From contig CAYNZJ010000010.1 in assembly GCA_964401705.1 (NCBI GenBank), forward strand, positions 1 through 31,022: a DNA stretch of 31,022 nt, given 5' to 3'. The stretch comes from 2-01-FULL-33-17 sp964401705. Lineage in GTDB: Bacteria > Patescibacteriota > Minisyncoccia > Phycocordibacterales > UBA9973. Below the pieces are notes generated by a model. The model was given only the letters and a program-made list of their open reading frames with translations. It was not told the DNA's origin and ran no database searches. Each line of letters opens with the position of its first letter. Within the stretch, counting starts at the first letter, position 1. Both the position numbers and the translations under genes were made by a program. This document shows positions 20,287 to 27,456 of the stretch, one piece after another.

Positions 20287-21870
20287 ATGAAAGAAAAATT
20301 TAAAGCATTTTTAGCTAAAATAGCTATATATATAACAAATATTAAAACTTGGCCAAAGAAAAAGAAAATTTTTGGGGCTATAATTTTAATTATAGTTTTA
20401 ATGATTTTATGGAATATCATAAAACCAAAAAGAATTGACCCGGATTTAATAACTGTTGTTCCTGTTGAAACAAAAGACTTAATTTCAACTGTTAAATCAT
20501 CAGGGAGTGTTACTTCTATTACTGATCTTAATTTATCATTTAAAACTAGTGATTTAGTCCAGACTGTAAATGTAAAAGTTGGAGATAAAGTATATCAAGG
20601 TCAAGTTTTAGCTACTCTTAAAAATGGTAACGAACTTGGTTCTGTTACTCAGGCTCGGGCAGCGCTTAATTCTGCCAAAGCCTCACTTGCTAAAACTATC
20701 GAAGGTTCTACGACCGAAGAAGTTCGTGTTGCCGAAGTTACACTTCAAAATGCAAAAGATTCTTTAATTGCAACAGAAAAAACTCAAAATACTTTGGTAA
20801 AGAACGCACGACAAAATTTATATTCTAATTCTTTGTCTGCAACTTCTACTTTTTCTAATAGCGGAACAACTGCTCCAACTGTTACAGGAATATACAAAGG
20901 AGATGAACCAACTAAATATACAATTAGTTTGTATGGTACAAATTCCGGAGGGTATGCTTCTTTCTCTAGTACAAATGGGGACAATGGGTCTATAGCAATT
21001 TCATCTTCTGGTCCTGTTGCTTTAGGTAAAAATGGTTTGTTTATTCAGTTTCCAGCATCTGTTAGTTATTCAGAATCTTGGGAAATCAATATTCCTAATA
21101 CTGCAAGTAGTTTATATTCTACAAATTTAAGTACTTACAATAGTGCTCTTGAAACAAGAGATTCTGCAATTCAATCTGCTAATGGGGCTGTTCAGTCTGC
21201 CGAGGCAAACCTGGCTCTTAAAAAGGCCGCCGCTCGACCTGTAGATATTGATTTAAAACAAGCTGAAGTTTTGCGGGCCGAAGGCCAATTGCAAAGTGCA
21301 CTTGGAATTTATGAAAATACAATCATTCGCGCCCCTGCTAGTGGGACAGTTACAAAAATGGATTTAAAGGTTGGAGAATTAGCCAAAGCACTAGAGACAG
21401 TAGTAGTTGTTCAAGATGTTAGTAGACTATATGTTGAATCAAATATTAATGAATCAAATATTACCGAAGTTGCAGTTGGACAAAAGGTTGATTTAACTAT
21501 TGATGCTTATGGGCCTAATGCGTATTTTACTGGAGTTGTTACTCAAGTTGAGCCAGGAGCTACAATTACCGATGGAATCGTTAACTACAAAATCAAAGTT
21601 TCTCTTGATGAAAATGAAAGCAATATAAAACCAGGTATGAATGCTAACCTTGTTATTACTACCGGTCAAAAAAATGGGGTCTTAGCTATACCTAATGCAT
21701 CAGTTACAAAACGTGATGGTCAAAATTATGTATTAGTTATAACTAATGAAAAAAAGAAAAGTTATAAAGAAGTACCCGTCACAACTGGAATAATAGGTAG
21801 CGGTAATTTAGTTGAAATAGTTAGTGGTTTAAATATAGGGGACAAAGTTGCATTAGTAGAAAAAGAATAA
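20287..21870 (+). CDS. MacA/HlyD-like membrane fusion protein with a beta domain in the hairpin
   Basis: A 527-residue adaptor for the ABC transporter encoded next. A membrane anchor (FGAIILIIVLMILWNI) covers residues 28-44. A lipoyl half-motif (VKVGDKVYQGQVLATL) starts at about 94, a coiled coil rises from about 116, and the returning coil leads to the second half-motif (IIRAPASGTVTKMDLKVGE) near 345 and beta-barrel domains. Between the two helices, about residues 180-285 form a Ser/Thr/Gly-rich beta region (SLYGTNSGGYASFSSTNG) in place of the usual helical tip that meets TolC. The gene order adaptor-permease-ATPase fits a MacAB-like exporter without an outer-membrane partner. Confidence 0.85.
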   Translation: MKEKFKAFLAKIAIYITNIKTWPKKKKIFGAIILIIVLMILWNIIKPKRIDPDLITVVPVETKDLISTVKSSGSVTSITDLNLSFKTSDLVQTVNVKVGDKVYQGQVLATLKNGNELGSVTQARAALNSAKASLAKTIEGSTTEEVRVAEVTLQNAKDSLIATEKTQNTLVKNARQNLYSNSLSATSTFSNSGTTAPTVTGIYKGDEPTKYTISLYGTNSGGYASFSSTNGDNGSIAISSSGPVALGKNGLFIQFPASVSYSESWEINIPNTASSLYSTNLSTYNSALETRDSAIQSANGAVQSAEANLALKKAAARPVDIDLKQAEVLRAEGQLQSALGIYENTIIRAPASGTVTKMDLKVGELAKALETVVVVQDVSRLYVESNINESNITEVAVGQKVDLTIDAYGPNAYFTGVVTQVEPGATITDGIVNYKIKVSLDENESNIKPGMNANLVITTGQKNGVLAIPNASVTKRDGQNYVLVITNEKKKSYKEVPVTTGIIGSGNLVEIVSGLNIGDKVALVEKE

Positions 21871-21878
21871 AAAACAGG

Positions 21879-23159
21879 ATGGATAAAGAAAAACTTAAAA
21901 AAGAAAATTCTTTTTCTCAAAATTTAAAAGTTGGGTTTTTCTTAGCGAAAAGAGATATTAAACGGGCAAATATTTGGACAACAGTGCTTATTGTGTCGGT
22001 GATGATTTTTACTTTCCTTAATCTTGTAGTTGTATCTGGAATACTTGTTGGGCTTATTGAAGGTTCAGAAAATTCAGCTCGTGAATATGGGTCAGGAGAT
22101 GTTGTTATTTCAGCTTTTTTAAATAAACAAAATATTGAACATACTCCAGAGATTGTTGACATTATTAAAACTTATCCTGGGTACAAAAGTCATACCGTAA
22201 GATACGTTGCATCAGCTAGGGTTTCATCGGACTATCGATCAACTATTAAAGAAGGTGATATTAGAAATGGTGCCGGGGGAACACTTACTGGTATTGATGT
22301 TAATCAAGAAGAAGCCTTTTCTGGGTTTTCCAAATTCGTAATTCGTGGAGAAACATTAACTCCAACTGATTTTGATAGTGTGCTTATTGGTAAAAATTTA
22401 CTTTATGAATTTACCCCAATTGAATCTCCAGGTTTCCAAACTCTTAAAGATATAAAAATTGGTGACCGTGTCAAAGTAACTGTTGGTAAAAATTCTAAAG
22501 AATATTATGTCAAAGGAATCCTCTCTTCCAAGGTTGATCAATTTGATAATGTTATTTTAACTGTTGATTCTGAGGTTCGTAAACTATCTGGTCAAGATAA
22601 TTTAAATGCCGATGGAATTTCAATAAAATTAAAAGATGGATACACTGATTCTGGAATGAAACAATTTTTAGTTGATAGTGATGTTGGTCAATATGCTAGA
22701 ATCCAAACTTTTGATGAAGCTATACCAAAATTCTTAAAAGACATCAAAGGTACATTTGCAATTTTAGGGAATGCTATTTCTGGAATTGGTTTAATTGTTG
22801 CGTGTATTACAATTTTTATTGTTATTTTTGTTAATGCAATTACCAGAAGAAGATTCATAGGTATTTTAAAAGGTATTGGTATTAATAAAAAAGCGATACT
22901 ATATTCATATATGATGCAGGCGATGATTTATGCATTTTTAGGTATTGCTATTGGGATGGTTTTAACTTTTGGGTTAATCAAACCATTTTTTGCTGTAAAT
23001 CCAATCGACTTTCCTTTTTCAGATGGGATATTAGTAGCCACACCAATTGGTACAATTAAAAGAGCCATAATATTGTTAATTGCGACTCTTATTGCCGGGT
23101 ATATTCCAGCTAGAATAGTTGTAAGACAAAATACATTAAGCGCAATTTTAGGAAGATAA
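21879..23159 (+). CDS. MacB/FtsX-family ABC permease
   Basis: A 426-residue permease with the MacB/LolC layout: one transmembrane helix at about 33-57 (TVLIVSVMIFTFLNLVVVSG), a large extracellular domain of about 220 residues, then three helices (ISGIGLIVACITIFIVIFV; SYMMQAMIYAFLGIAIGMVL; AIILLIATLIAGYIPA). GILKGIGINKKAI is the coupling segment typical of FtsX-like permeases. The ATPase is a separate protein here, whereas in proteobacterial MacB it is fused. It begins 8 nt after the adaptor and ends 6 nt before the ATPase. Substrate unknown; peptide, lipid or lipoprotein export or mechanotransmission are the family's options. Confidence 0.87.
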   Translation: MDKEKLKKENSFSQNLKVGFFLAKRDIKRANIWTTVLIVSVMIFTFLNLVVVSGILVGLIEGSENSAREYGSGDVVISAFLNKQNIEHTPEIVDIIKTYPGYKSHTVRYVASARVSSDYRSTIKEGDIRNGAGGTLTGIDVNQEEAFSGFSKFVIRGETLTPTDFDSVLIGKNLLYEFTPIESPGFQTLKDIKIGDRVKVTVGKNSKEYYVKGILSSKVDQFDNVILTVDSEVRKLSGQDNLNADGISIKLKDGYTDSGMKQFLVDSDVGQYARIQTFDEAIPKFLKDIKGTFAILGNAISGIGLIVACITIFIVIFVNAITRRRFIGILKGIGINKKAILYSYMMQAMIYAFLGIAIGMVLTFGLIKPFFAVNPIDFPFSDGILVATPIGTIKRAIILLIATLIAGYIPARIVVRQNTLSAILGR

Positions 23160-23165
23160 AATTAT

Positions 23166-23843
23166 ATGATTAAAGTAGAAAAAATTAGTAAAATATTCCA
23201 AAGCGGAGAGGTTGAAATTAGGGCCATTGATGATTTATCTTTTTCTATACCTGCTGGTCAATTTTTAACAATCTCTGGAAAATCAGGATCTGGTAAATCC
23301 ACCCTTCTTTATCAATTAGGATTATTAGATGAACCAACACATGGCAGTATTAAAATTGATGATTTAGAAGTTGTTGGACTTAATGAAGAAGAACGTACAA
23401 TGATACGGCTTAATGACTTGGGTTATATTTTTCAGGACTATGCAATTATTCCATCATTAACAGCTTTGGAAAATGTAGTTGTTCCACTTTTAATGCAGGG
23501 TTATTCTCAAAAAGAATCTGAAGATAAGGCAAAATTAGCAATGGAAAAAGTTGGGCTGGGGGATAGATTAAATAATCTGCCTTCACAGCTCTCTGGTGGT
23601 CAACAACAGCGCGTTGCAATAGCGCGAGCGATAGCTCATAATCCAAAAATTATTTTTGCCGACGAGCCAACAGCGAATTTGGATTCCGAAACATCTGACC
23701 GTATAATTCAAAACTTTTTGGATTTAAACAAAGAAGGCCAAACCATAGTTATGGTTACTCATGAACCTGAATATGCAAAACTTGCTGACCGAACTATATT
23801 TTTAGCTGATGGTAAAATCGTTAGTGATGTGATGAATAGGTAA
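23166..23843 (+). CDS. ABC transporter ATPase, MacB/LolD type
   Basis: A 225-residue ATPase with Walker A GKSGSGKST near residue 38, Q-loop YIFQDYAI, signature LSGGQQQRVAIARAI, Walker B IIFADEPTANLD and switch His in VMVTHEPEYA. Length and the motif context (RTMIRLNDLGYIFQ) match the MacB/LolD/FtsE branch that pairs with FtsX-fold permeases. It is the last gene of the adaptor-permease-ATPase operon, and its partner permease is immediately upstream. Confidence 0.93.
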   Translation: MIKVEKISKIFQSGEVEIRAIDDLSFSIPAGQFLTISGKSGSGKSTLLYQLGLLDEPTHGSIKIDDLEVVGLNEEERTMIRLNDLGYIFQDYAIIPSLTALENVVVPLLMQGYSQKESEDKAKLAMEKVGLGDRLNNLPSQLSGGQQQRVAIARAIAHNPKIIFADEPTANLDSETSDRIIQNFLDLNKEGQTIVMVTHEPEYAKLADRTIFLADGKIVSDVMNR

Positions 23844-23867
23844 GTTTCTGCTTTGTTGGAGCCATGC

Positions 23868-23884
23868 TATAATATACCTATAAT
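23868..23884 (+). promoter_or_regulatory. Two TATAAT boxes upstream of the SIMPL gene
   Basis: TATAAT at 23868-23873 and 23879-23884; the second would give a leader of roughly 11 nt before the ATG at 23902. Confidence 0.45.
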
Positions 23885-23901
23885 AGTTAATATATACATA
23901 T

Positions 23902-24672
23902 ATGTTCGAAAATAAAAAACTTTTATCAGGTCTTATTATTGTTGCTGGAATTTGTCTATCAATATTTTTCTTAGCCAATGCTTATGAATCACTTAATTTA
24001 GATTCAAAAGATAAACAACAAGCAACTATTACAGTCTCAGGGGAAGGCGAGTATTTTGCAATTCCAGATACTGCTATGTTTACTCTTACTGTACAAAAAG
24101 AAGGAGCTACTCAAAAAATTGCTAAAGATGAAGGTAGTGAAATCATGAATAAAATTTTAGATACTCTTAAGAAGGATTATCAGATGACAGATAAAGAATT
24201 AAAAGTAATTGATCTTTCTGTAAATCCTAAATACGAATATGGTCCAGTATGTTACGGTGGATACTGTCCACAGACTAATCCTAAAATTATAGGGTATACA
24301 TTTACAAATACTGTGACTGTAAAAATTAGCGACATTGATAAAGCTGGTGAAGTTTCATCTAAATTAGCAGAAATGGGGGCTACAAATGTAACTGGTCCAA
24401 ACTTTTCATTAAAAAATGAAGATGATGCAAAAAACCAAGCTCGCACTGATGCGATAAATAAAGCAAAAGAAAAAGCAGAAGTTTTAGCAGATCAACTAGG
24501 TGTAAATCTTGGCAAGATTCAAAGTTTTTCTGAAAATAATGGCGGCGGGGCATACCCAATGTATGAGGGTGCTATGGTTAGTAGTTTTGCTACAAAATCA
24601 GTAATTCCACAACTTCCAGCAGGAGAAAACAAATATAGTTCAAATGTAACTATTACTTACGAAATAAAATAA
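23902..24672 (+). CDS. SIMPL (DUF541) domain protein, secreted or membrane-anchored
   Basis: A 256-residue protein. Residues 7-27 (LLSGLIIVAGICLSIFFLANA) form a signal peptide or anchor. The rest is a SIMPL/DUF541 domain: it opens ITVSGEGEYFAIPDTA, has the central VSKLAEMGATNVTGPNFSL-type strand-helix and the RTDAINKAKEKAEVLADQLGV segment (both by landmark), and closes ITYEIK. The family includes periplasmic BP26/OMP28 proteins thought to act in oxidative-stress tolerance; the mechanism is unknown. One loop has a Cys pair (CYGGYC) that could form a disulfide. It follows the export operon but has its own -10 boxes and a terminator. Confidence 0.85.
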   Translation: MFENKKLLSGLIIVAGICLSIFFLANAYESLNLDSKDKQQATITVSGEGEYFAIPDTAMFTLTVQKEGATQKIAKDEGSEIMNKILDTLKKDYQMTDKELKVIDLSVNPKYEYGPVCYGGYCPQTNPKIIGYTFTNTVTVKISDIDKAGEVSSKLAEMGATNVTGPNFSLKNEDDAKNQARTDAINKAKEKAEVLADQLGVNLGKIQSFSENNGGGAYPMYEGAMVSSFATKSVIPQLPAGENKYSSNVTITYEIK

Positions 24673-24720
24673 CACTTGAGTAAATACTTGATAGTCATAC
24701 TACCAAGTAAAATAAAAATA

Positions 24721-24750
24721 AAGGGCAAAAGCATAGCTTTTGCCTTTTAT
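24721..24750 (+). terminator. Intrinsic terminator after the SIMPL gene
   Basis: GCAAAAGC (24725-24732) pairs with GCTTTTGC (24736-24743), extended by flanking AAGG/CTTT pairs, then a T-rich tail. Confidence 0.85.
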
Positions 24751-24779
24751 TTGACTTTTAGGGCTAAAAGGTGTATATT
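24751..24779 (+). promoter_or_regulatory. secE-nusG promoter
   Basis: TTGACT (24751-24756), 17 nt, TATATT (24774-24779). It is one of the best-matching sigma-70 promoters in the window and gives a leader of about 50 nt. Confidence 0.7.
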
Positions 24780-24790
24780 ATTTGTACAGG

Positions 24791-24808
24791 GCCCCGAAAG
24801 GGCTTTTA
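24791..24808 (+). promoter_or_regulatory. Attenuator-like hairpin in the secE leader
   Basis: GCCC (24791-24794), loop CGAAA, GGGC (24800-24803), then TTTT. A second GCCC (24814-24817) could compete for the GGGC, so two alternative folds are possible. Confidence 0.35.
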
Positions 24809-24834
24809 AAAATGCCCGTTAATTTATATTTTAT

Positions 24835-25020
24835 ATGGAAAAAATAACCACATATTTAAAGGAGACTAAATTAGAATTAAACAATGTTGTTTGGCCAAAA
24901 TGGCCTTTAACAATAAACCATACAGCAATTGTTATTGTTGTTGCTTTGGTTATTGGTTATTTATCTGGAGTCTTTGATTCAATACTAAGTGCTGGTCTTG
25001 CCAAATTACTTGGCCTTTAA
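24835..25020 (+). CDS. secE: Preprotein translocase subunit SecE
   Basis: A 61-residue, single-spanning SecE that clamps SecY together. The amphipathic helix has KETKLELNNVVWPKWP, with the conserved V-W-P-(K/S)-W/R signature, followed by one transmembrane helix (IVIVVALVIGYLSGVF). The size is normal for the short bacterial form. nusG follows 20 nt later, the usual gene order. Confidence 0.93.
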   Translation: MEKITTYLKETKLELNNVVWPKWPLTINHTAIVIVVALVIGYLSGVFDSILSAGLAKLLGL

Positions 25021-25040
25021 TAGTTTAATTTAAATATCAT

Positions 25041-25586
25041 ATGGCTAAACAAGGTGAAGGTGAGCGTAGTTGGTACGCAGTACATACATATGCAGGTTAT
25101 GAAAATGCAGTATTAAGAAATCTCCGTCAGCGTATCGATTCACTCGGAATGCAAGACAAAATTTTTAATGTTGTAGTTCCAACGGAGAAGAAAATAAAAA
25201 TCAAAGGTAATAAGCGTGTAGAAGTTGAAGAAAAAACTTATCCTGGTTATGTACTTGTGGATATGATCGTAACTGATGATTCATGGTATGTAGTACGAAA
25301 TACTCCACGAGTTACAGGGTTCGTAGGGGCAGGTGTTAACCCAGTTCCTTTGTCACAAGCTGAAGTTGATAGTTTATTTAAATCAATGAATAAACAAGAT
25401 GAAGCTAAGTATACTGCACTTTATGCAGTGGATGAGCCAATTAAAATCACAGATGGCCCATTTAAAGATTTAGAAGGGATTGTTTCTGAAGTTGATACAG
25501 TTCACGGTAAAGTAAAAGTTTTAGTTTCTCTTTTTGGTCGAGAAACACCAGTTGAGCTTGATTTCTTGCAAGTAAAGAAGCTTTAA
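25041..25586 (+). CDS. nusG: Transcription termination/antitermination factor NusG
   Basis: A 181-residue protein. The NGN domain opens SWYAVHTYAGYENAV and includes the YPGYVLVDM and TPRVTGFVG landmarks that face RNA polymerase. The C-terminal KOW domain has ITDGPFKDLEGIVSEVD and FGRETPVELDFLQVKKL. It keeps the polymerase processive and links it to Rho or to the S10 protein of the leading ribosome. It is second in the secE-nusG transcript; rplK has a separate promoter 115 nt downstream. Confidence 0.96.
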   Translation: MAKQGEGERSWYAVHTYAGYENAVLRNLRQRIDSLGMQDKIFNVVVPTEKKIKIKGNKRVEVEEKTYPGYVLVDMIVTDDSWYVVRNTPRVTGFVGAGVNPVPLSQAEVDSLFKSMNKQDEAKYTALYAVDEPIKITDGPFKDLEGIVSEVDTVHGKVKVLVSLFGRETPVELDFLQVKKL

Positions 25587-25595
25587 TTAGCTAAT

Positions 25596-25623
25596 TTGCA
25601 AATTTCTTATATTCTGGTATAGT
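25596..25623 (+). promoter_or_regulatory. rplK promoter and leader
   Basis: TTGCAA (25596-25601), 16 nt, TATAGT (25618-25623). The leader is about 70 nt and holds an 11-nt direct repeat, CTAGAACCTAA, at 25662-25672 and 25683-25693. Confidence 0.5.
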
Positions 25624-25700
25624 ATAACCACTGTTACGCTTCAATTTATTTATAACTAATTCTAGAACCTAAATACTAGAAACTAGAACCTAATTTATAT

Positions 25701-26126
25701 ATGGCAAAGAAAATAATTAAAAATGCTAAATTCTTAGCTCCAGCTGGAAAAGCAACTCCAGCTCCACCGCTAGGTCCTGTATTGGGTCAAGCCGGTGTTA
25801 ACATTGCGGAATTTTGTACAAAATTTAACGCTGCATCACAAGAATATATGGGTGAAACAGTTGGTGTAAAACTAACAGTTTACGAAGACCGAACTTACGA
25901 TTTTGTAATCAAAACCCCACCTGTAACTGGAATGATTTTAAAAGCAGCTGGTCTTGAAAAAGGCGCTGGGAAACCAGGTACAAGTAAAGCAGGTAAAATC
26001 ACTCGTGCACAAGCTGAGGAAATTGCAAAACGCAAAATGAAGGACTTAAACGCTAAAGACCTTGATGGCGCGGTCAAAATTGTTGCAGGATCAGCTCGTT
26101 CTATGGGTATCCAAATGGTTGACTAA
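25701..26126 (+). CDS. rplK: Ribosomal protein L11
   Basis: A 141-residue protein of the 50S GTPase-associated centre. The N-terminal domain has PAPPLGPVLGQAGVNIAEFC, and the RNA-binding C-terminal domain has TPPVTGMILKAAGLEKG and the closing GSARSMGIQM. Length is as expected (141-142). In most bacteria rplA follows directly; here a strong terminator and an unrelated membrane protein gene follow, so L1 is encoded elsewhere or is missing. Confidence 0.97.
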   Translation: MAKKIIKNAKFLAPAGKATPAPPLGPVLGQAGVNIAEFCTKFNAASQEYMGETVGVKLTVYEDRTYDFVIKTPPVTGMILKAAGLEKGAGKPGTSKAGKITRAQAEEIAKRKMKDLNAKDLDGAVKIVAGSARSMGIQMVD

Positions 26127-26130
26127 TATT

Positions 26131-26166
26131 AAACAGGGCGCACCGCTACGCGGTGCGCCCTGTTTT
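26131..26166 (+). terminator. Very strong terminator after rplK
   Basis: A perfect 16-bp stem (26131-26146 with 26150-26165) with a TAC loop, rich in GC, then T residues. Confidence 0.92.
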
Positions 26167-26185
26167 CCCACTTATTTTATTATGA

Positions 26186-26191
26186 TATAAT
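26186..26191 (+). promoter_or_regulatory. -10 box (TATAAT), leaderless geometry
   Basis: TATAAT ends 7 nt before the ATG at 26199. Confidence 0.6.
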
Positions 26192-26198
26192 ATTATTT

Positions 26199-26993
26199 AT
26201 GAATAACACACAAAAATTATCACCCAAAGAGATATTCTCGTTCGGTTTCAAAAACGCAAAAAAATATTTTTGGCAGTTTTTTGGTTTTTTTATAGTTTAC
26301 ATGATTTTTAGTTTATTAAGCCCTAGCGTGGAAGAAGGTGAAATGATGACCGCTCTTCAAGGATTAGGTCTACTTGTTAGTTTTATTGGAACAATATATC
26401 TTAATCTTTGTTTATATAATGCAACTATTAAAATTGCCCGTGAAAAAAGCGTAACTATGAAAGATTTTTTTACTTGGCCTAAGAATGGGTTCAAAGCAAT
26501 TTGGACTGGGATCATTCAAATGTTTGCTTTAGCCCCAGCGATGCTTTTTTTGATATTAGGTATTATGTTGATTGCATTTAGTGCAAAATCTAGCGTAATT
26601 TTATTTGCTTTAGGTGTGATTTTAGTTGTTGCATCATTTATAGCTTATGTTTATTTAGCTATTCGATTATATTTTTCAAGTTTTTATTCTTTAGAAACAG
26701 GTGAATGGGCTTTCCCAAGTATTAAAAAATCTTGGCATTCGACAAAAGGTAGAGTATGGTTTTTGATTTGGCTTTCCATAATTACACTTGGAGTAATTTT
26801 ATTAGGAATCCTTGCTATATTTATTGGTCTTCTTTGGGCAATACCAACTGGAATCATTGCTTTTACATTTACTTATGCAAAGTTATTTCCTTTACAGCAT
26901 AAAGAATCTGAAATCATCGTTCAGCCAGTAGAAATTCCAGATAATACTGAAATGAATACTGAAGTAGTCGAAAATAATACAAATAATCAATAA
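26199..26993 (+). CDS. Polytopic membrane protein of unknown function
   Basis: A 264-residue protein with about six hydrophobic helices, beginning with a cytoplasmic KLSPKEIFSFGFKNAKKYFW segment and ending in an acidic Asn-rich tail (NTEMNTEVVENNTNNQ). The pattern of a Phe/Lys-rich start, then paired helices with a central WPKNGFKAIW and SLETGEWAFPSIKKSW, resembles the membrane domains of the YciC/DUF975-like group, in which the second repeat carries W-x-x-T/S-K. I see no catalytic motif. A 51-residue two-TM protein follows 6 nt later. Confidence 0.65.
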   Translation: MNNTQKLSPKEIFSFGFKNAKKYFWQFFGFFIVYMIFSLLSPSVEEGEMMTALQGLGLLVSFIGTIYLNLCLYNATIKIAREKSVTMKDFFTWPKNGFKAIWTGIIQMFALAPAMLFLILGIMLIAFSAKSSVILFALGVILVVASFIAYVYLAIRLYFSSFYSLETGEWAFPSIKKSWHSTKGRVWFLIWLSIITLGVILLGILAIFIGLLWAIPTGIIAFTFTYAKLFPLQHKESEIIVQPVEIPDNTEMNTEVVENNTNNQ

Positions 26994-26999
26994 AATAAT

Positions 27000-27155
27000 A
27001 TGTTTTTTACTAAAGTTTTAACTACAATTCAATCAATCGGTTATGTTTATTTTGCTTTGATCATCATTGCTGACATAATTTTGTGGAAAATCCATCCAGT
27101 TCTTGGAGTTTTGGGTGTACTTTTTACTTTTGCTTTTCTTTTAGGGTGGTTCTAG
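27000..27155 (+). CDS. 51-residue two-TM membrane protein
   Basis: A short open frame (MFFTKVLTTIQSIGYVYF ... LLGWF) with two hydrophobic helices separated by ILWKIHPVLGV. It starts 6 nt after the preceding membrane protein gene and ends at TAG 27153-27155. Its composition and position suggest a real small gene in the same transcript. I do not recognise the family. Confidence 0.55.
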   Translation: MFFTKVLTTIQSIGYVYFALIIIADIILWKIHPVLGVLGVLFTFAFLLGWF

Positions 27156-27187
27156 TACATTTTATAAAATATTTTATTTCACTTTTT

Positions 27188-27225
27188 CTCCCTCTACCTG
27201 ATAAGGGGAGGGTCGGGGTGGGGTG
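27188..27225. repeat. Palindromic repeat copy upstream of nrdA
   Basis: CTCCC (27188-27192) and GGGAG (27206-27210) can pair around CCTGATAAG; the tail GGTCGGGGTGGGGTG (27211-27225) matches the right arm at 250-263 and 6102-6116. Confidence 0.5.
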
Positions 27226-27275
27226 TAGTTATTTTCCTCTTTTTGTTTTTTAAAATTTTTAAAATTTTTTGTGAA

Positions 27276-27303
27276 AAAACGCTTTTAAAAAAGAGCGTTT
27301 TTT
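27276..27303. terminator. Bidirectional terminator-like hairpin upstream of nrdA
   Basis: AAAAACGCT (27276-27284) pairs with AGCGTTTTT (27295-27303). It probably ends the membrane-protein transcript. Confidence 0.75.
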
Positions 27304-27340
27304 CTTTTTACTTGACGAAGTTTGATATAAATCTTCAAAG

Positions 27341-27402
27341 TACCAAAATAGGGTAAAAAATAAGTTATCCACAGTTTTTTTAAGTCAAAATTTTGGTATT
27401 AT
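27341..27402 (+). promoter_or_regulatory. nrdAB control region: DnaA box inside a 9-bp inverted repeat
   Basis: TTATCCACA (27365-27373), a perfect DnaA-box consensus, lies between TACCAAAAT (27341-27349) and its exact reverse complement ATTTTGGTA (27390-27398). The right arm overlaps a likely -10 box, TATTAT (27397-27402), giving a leader of about 50 nt. DnaA is known to control nrdAB in E. coli. I see no clear NrdR box. The rest of 27156-27456 holds the repeat and the terminator described separately. Confidence 0.55.
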
Positions 27403-27456
27403 AAGAGTCCAAGAGTACAAAATTTTTATTAATTAATAATTAATTTATTATTATCC

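Noticed and set aside
25662..25693. CTAGAACCTAA direct repeat in the rplK leader as a CRISPR-like or regulator array
   Set aside because: Only two 11-nt copies, low complexity and no spacer structure; it may be a replication slip or a minor leader feature.
27188..27225. G-rich tract GGTCGGGGTGGGGTG as a G-quadruplex regulating nrdA
   Set aside because: It has G-runs that could form a quadruplex, but it belongs to the dispersed repeat arm and lies upstream of a terminator, more than 100 nt before the likely promoter.
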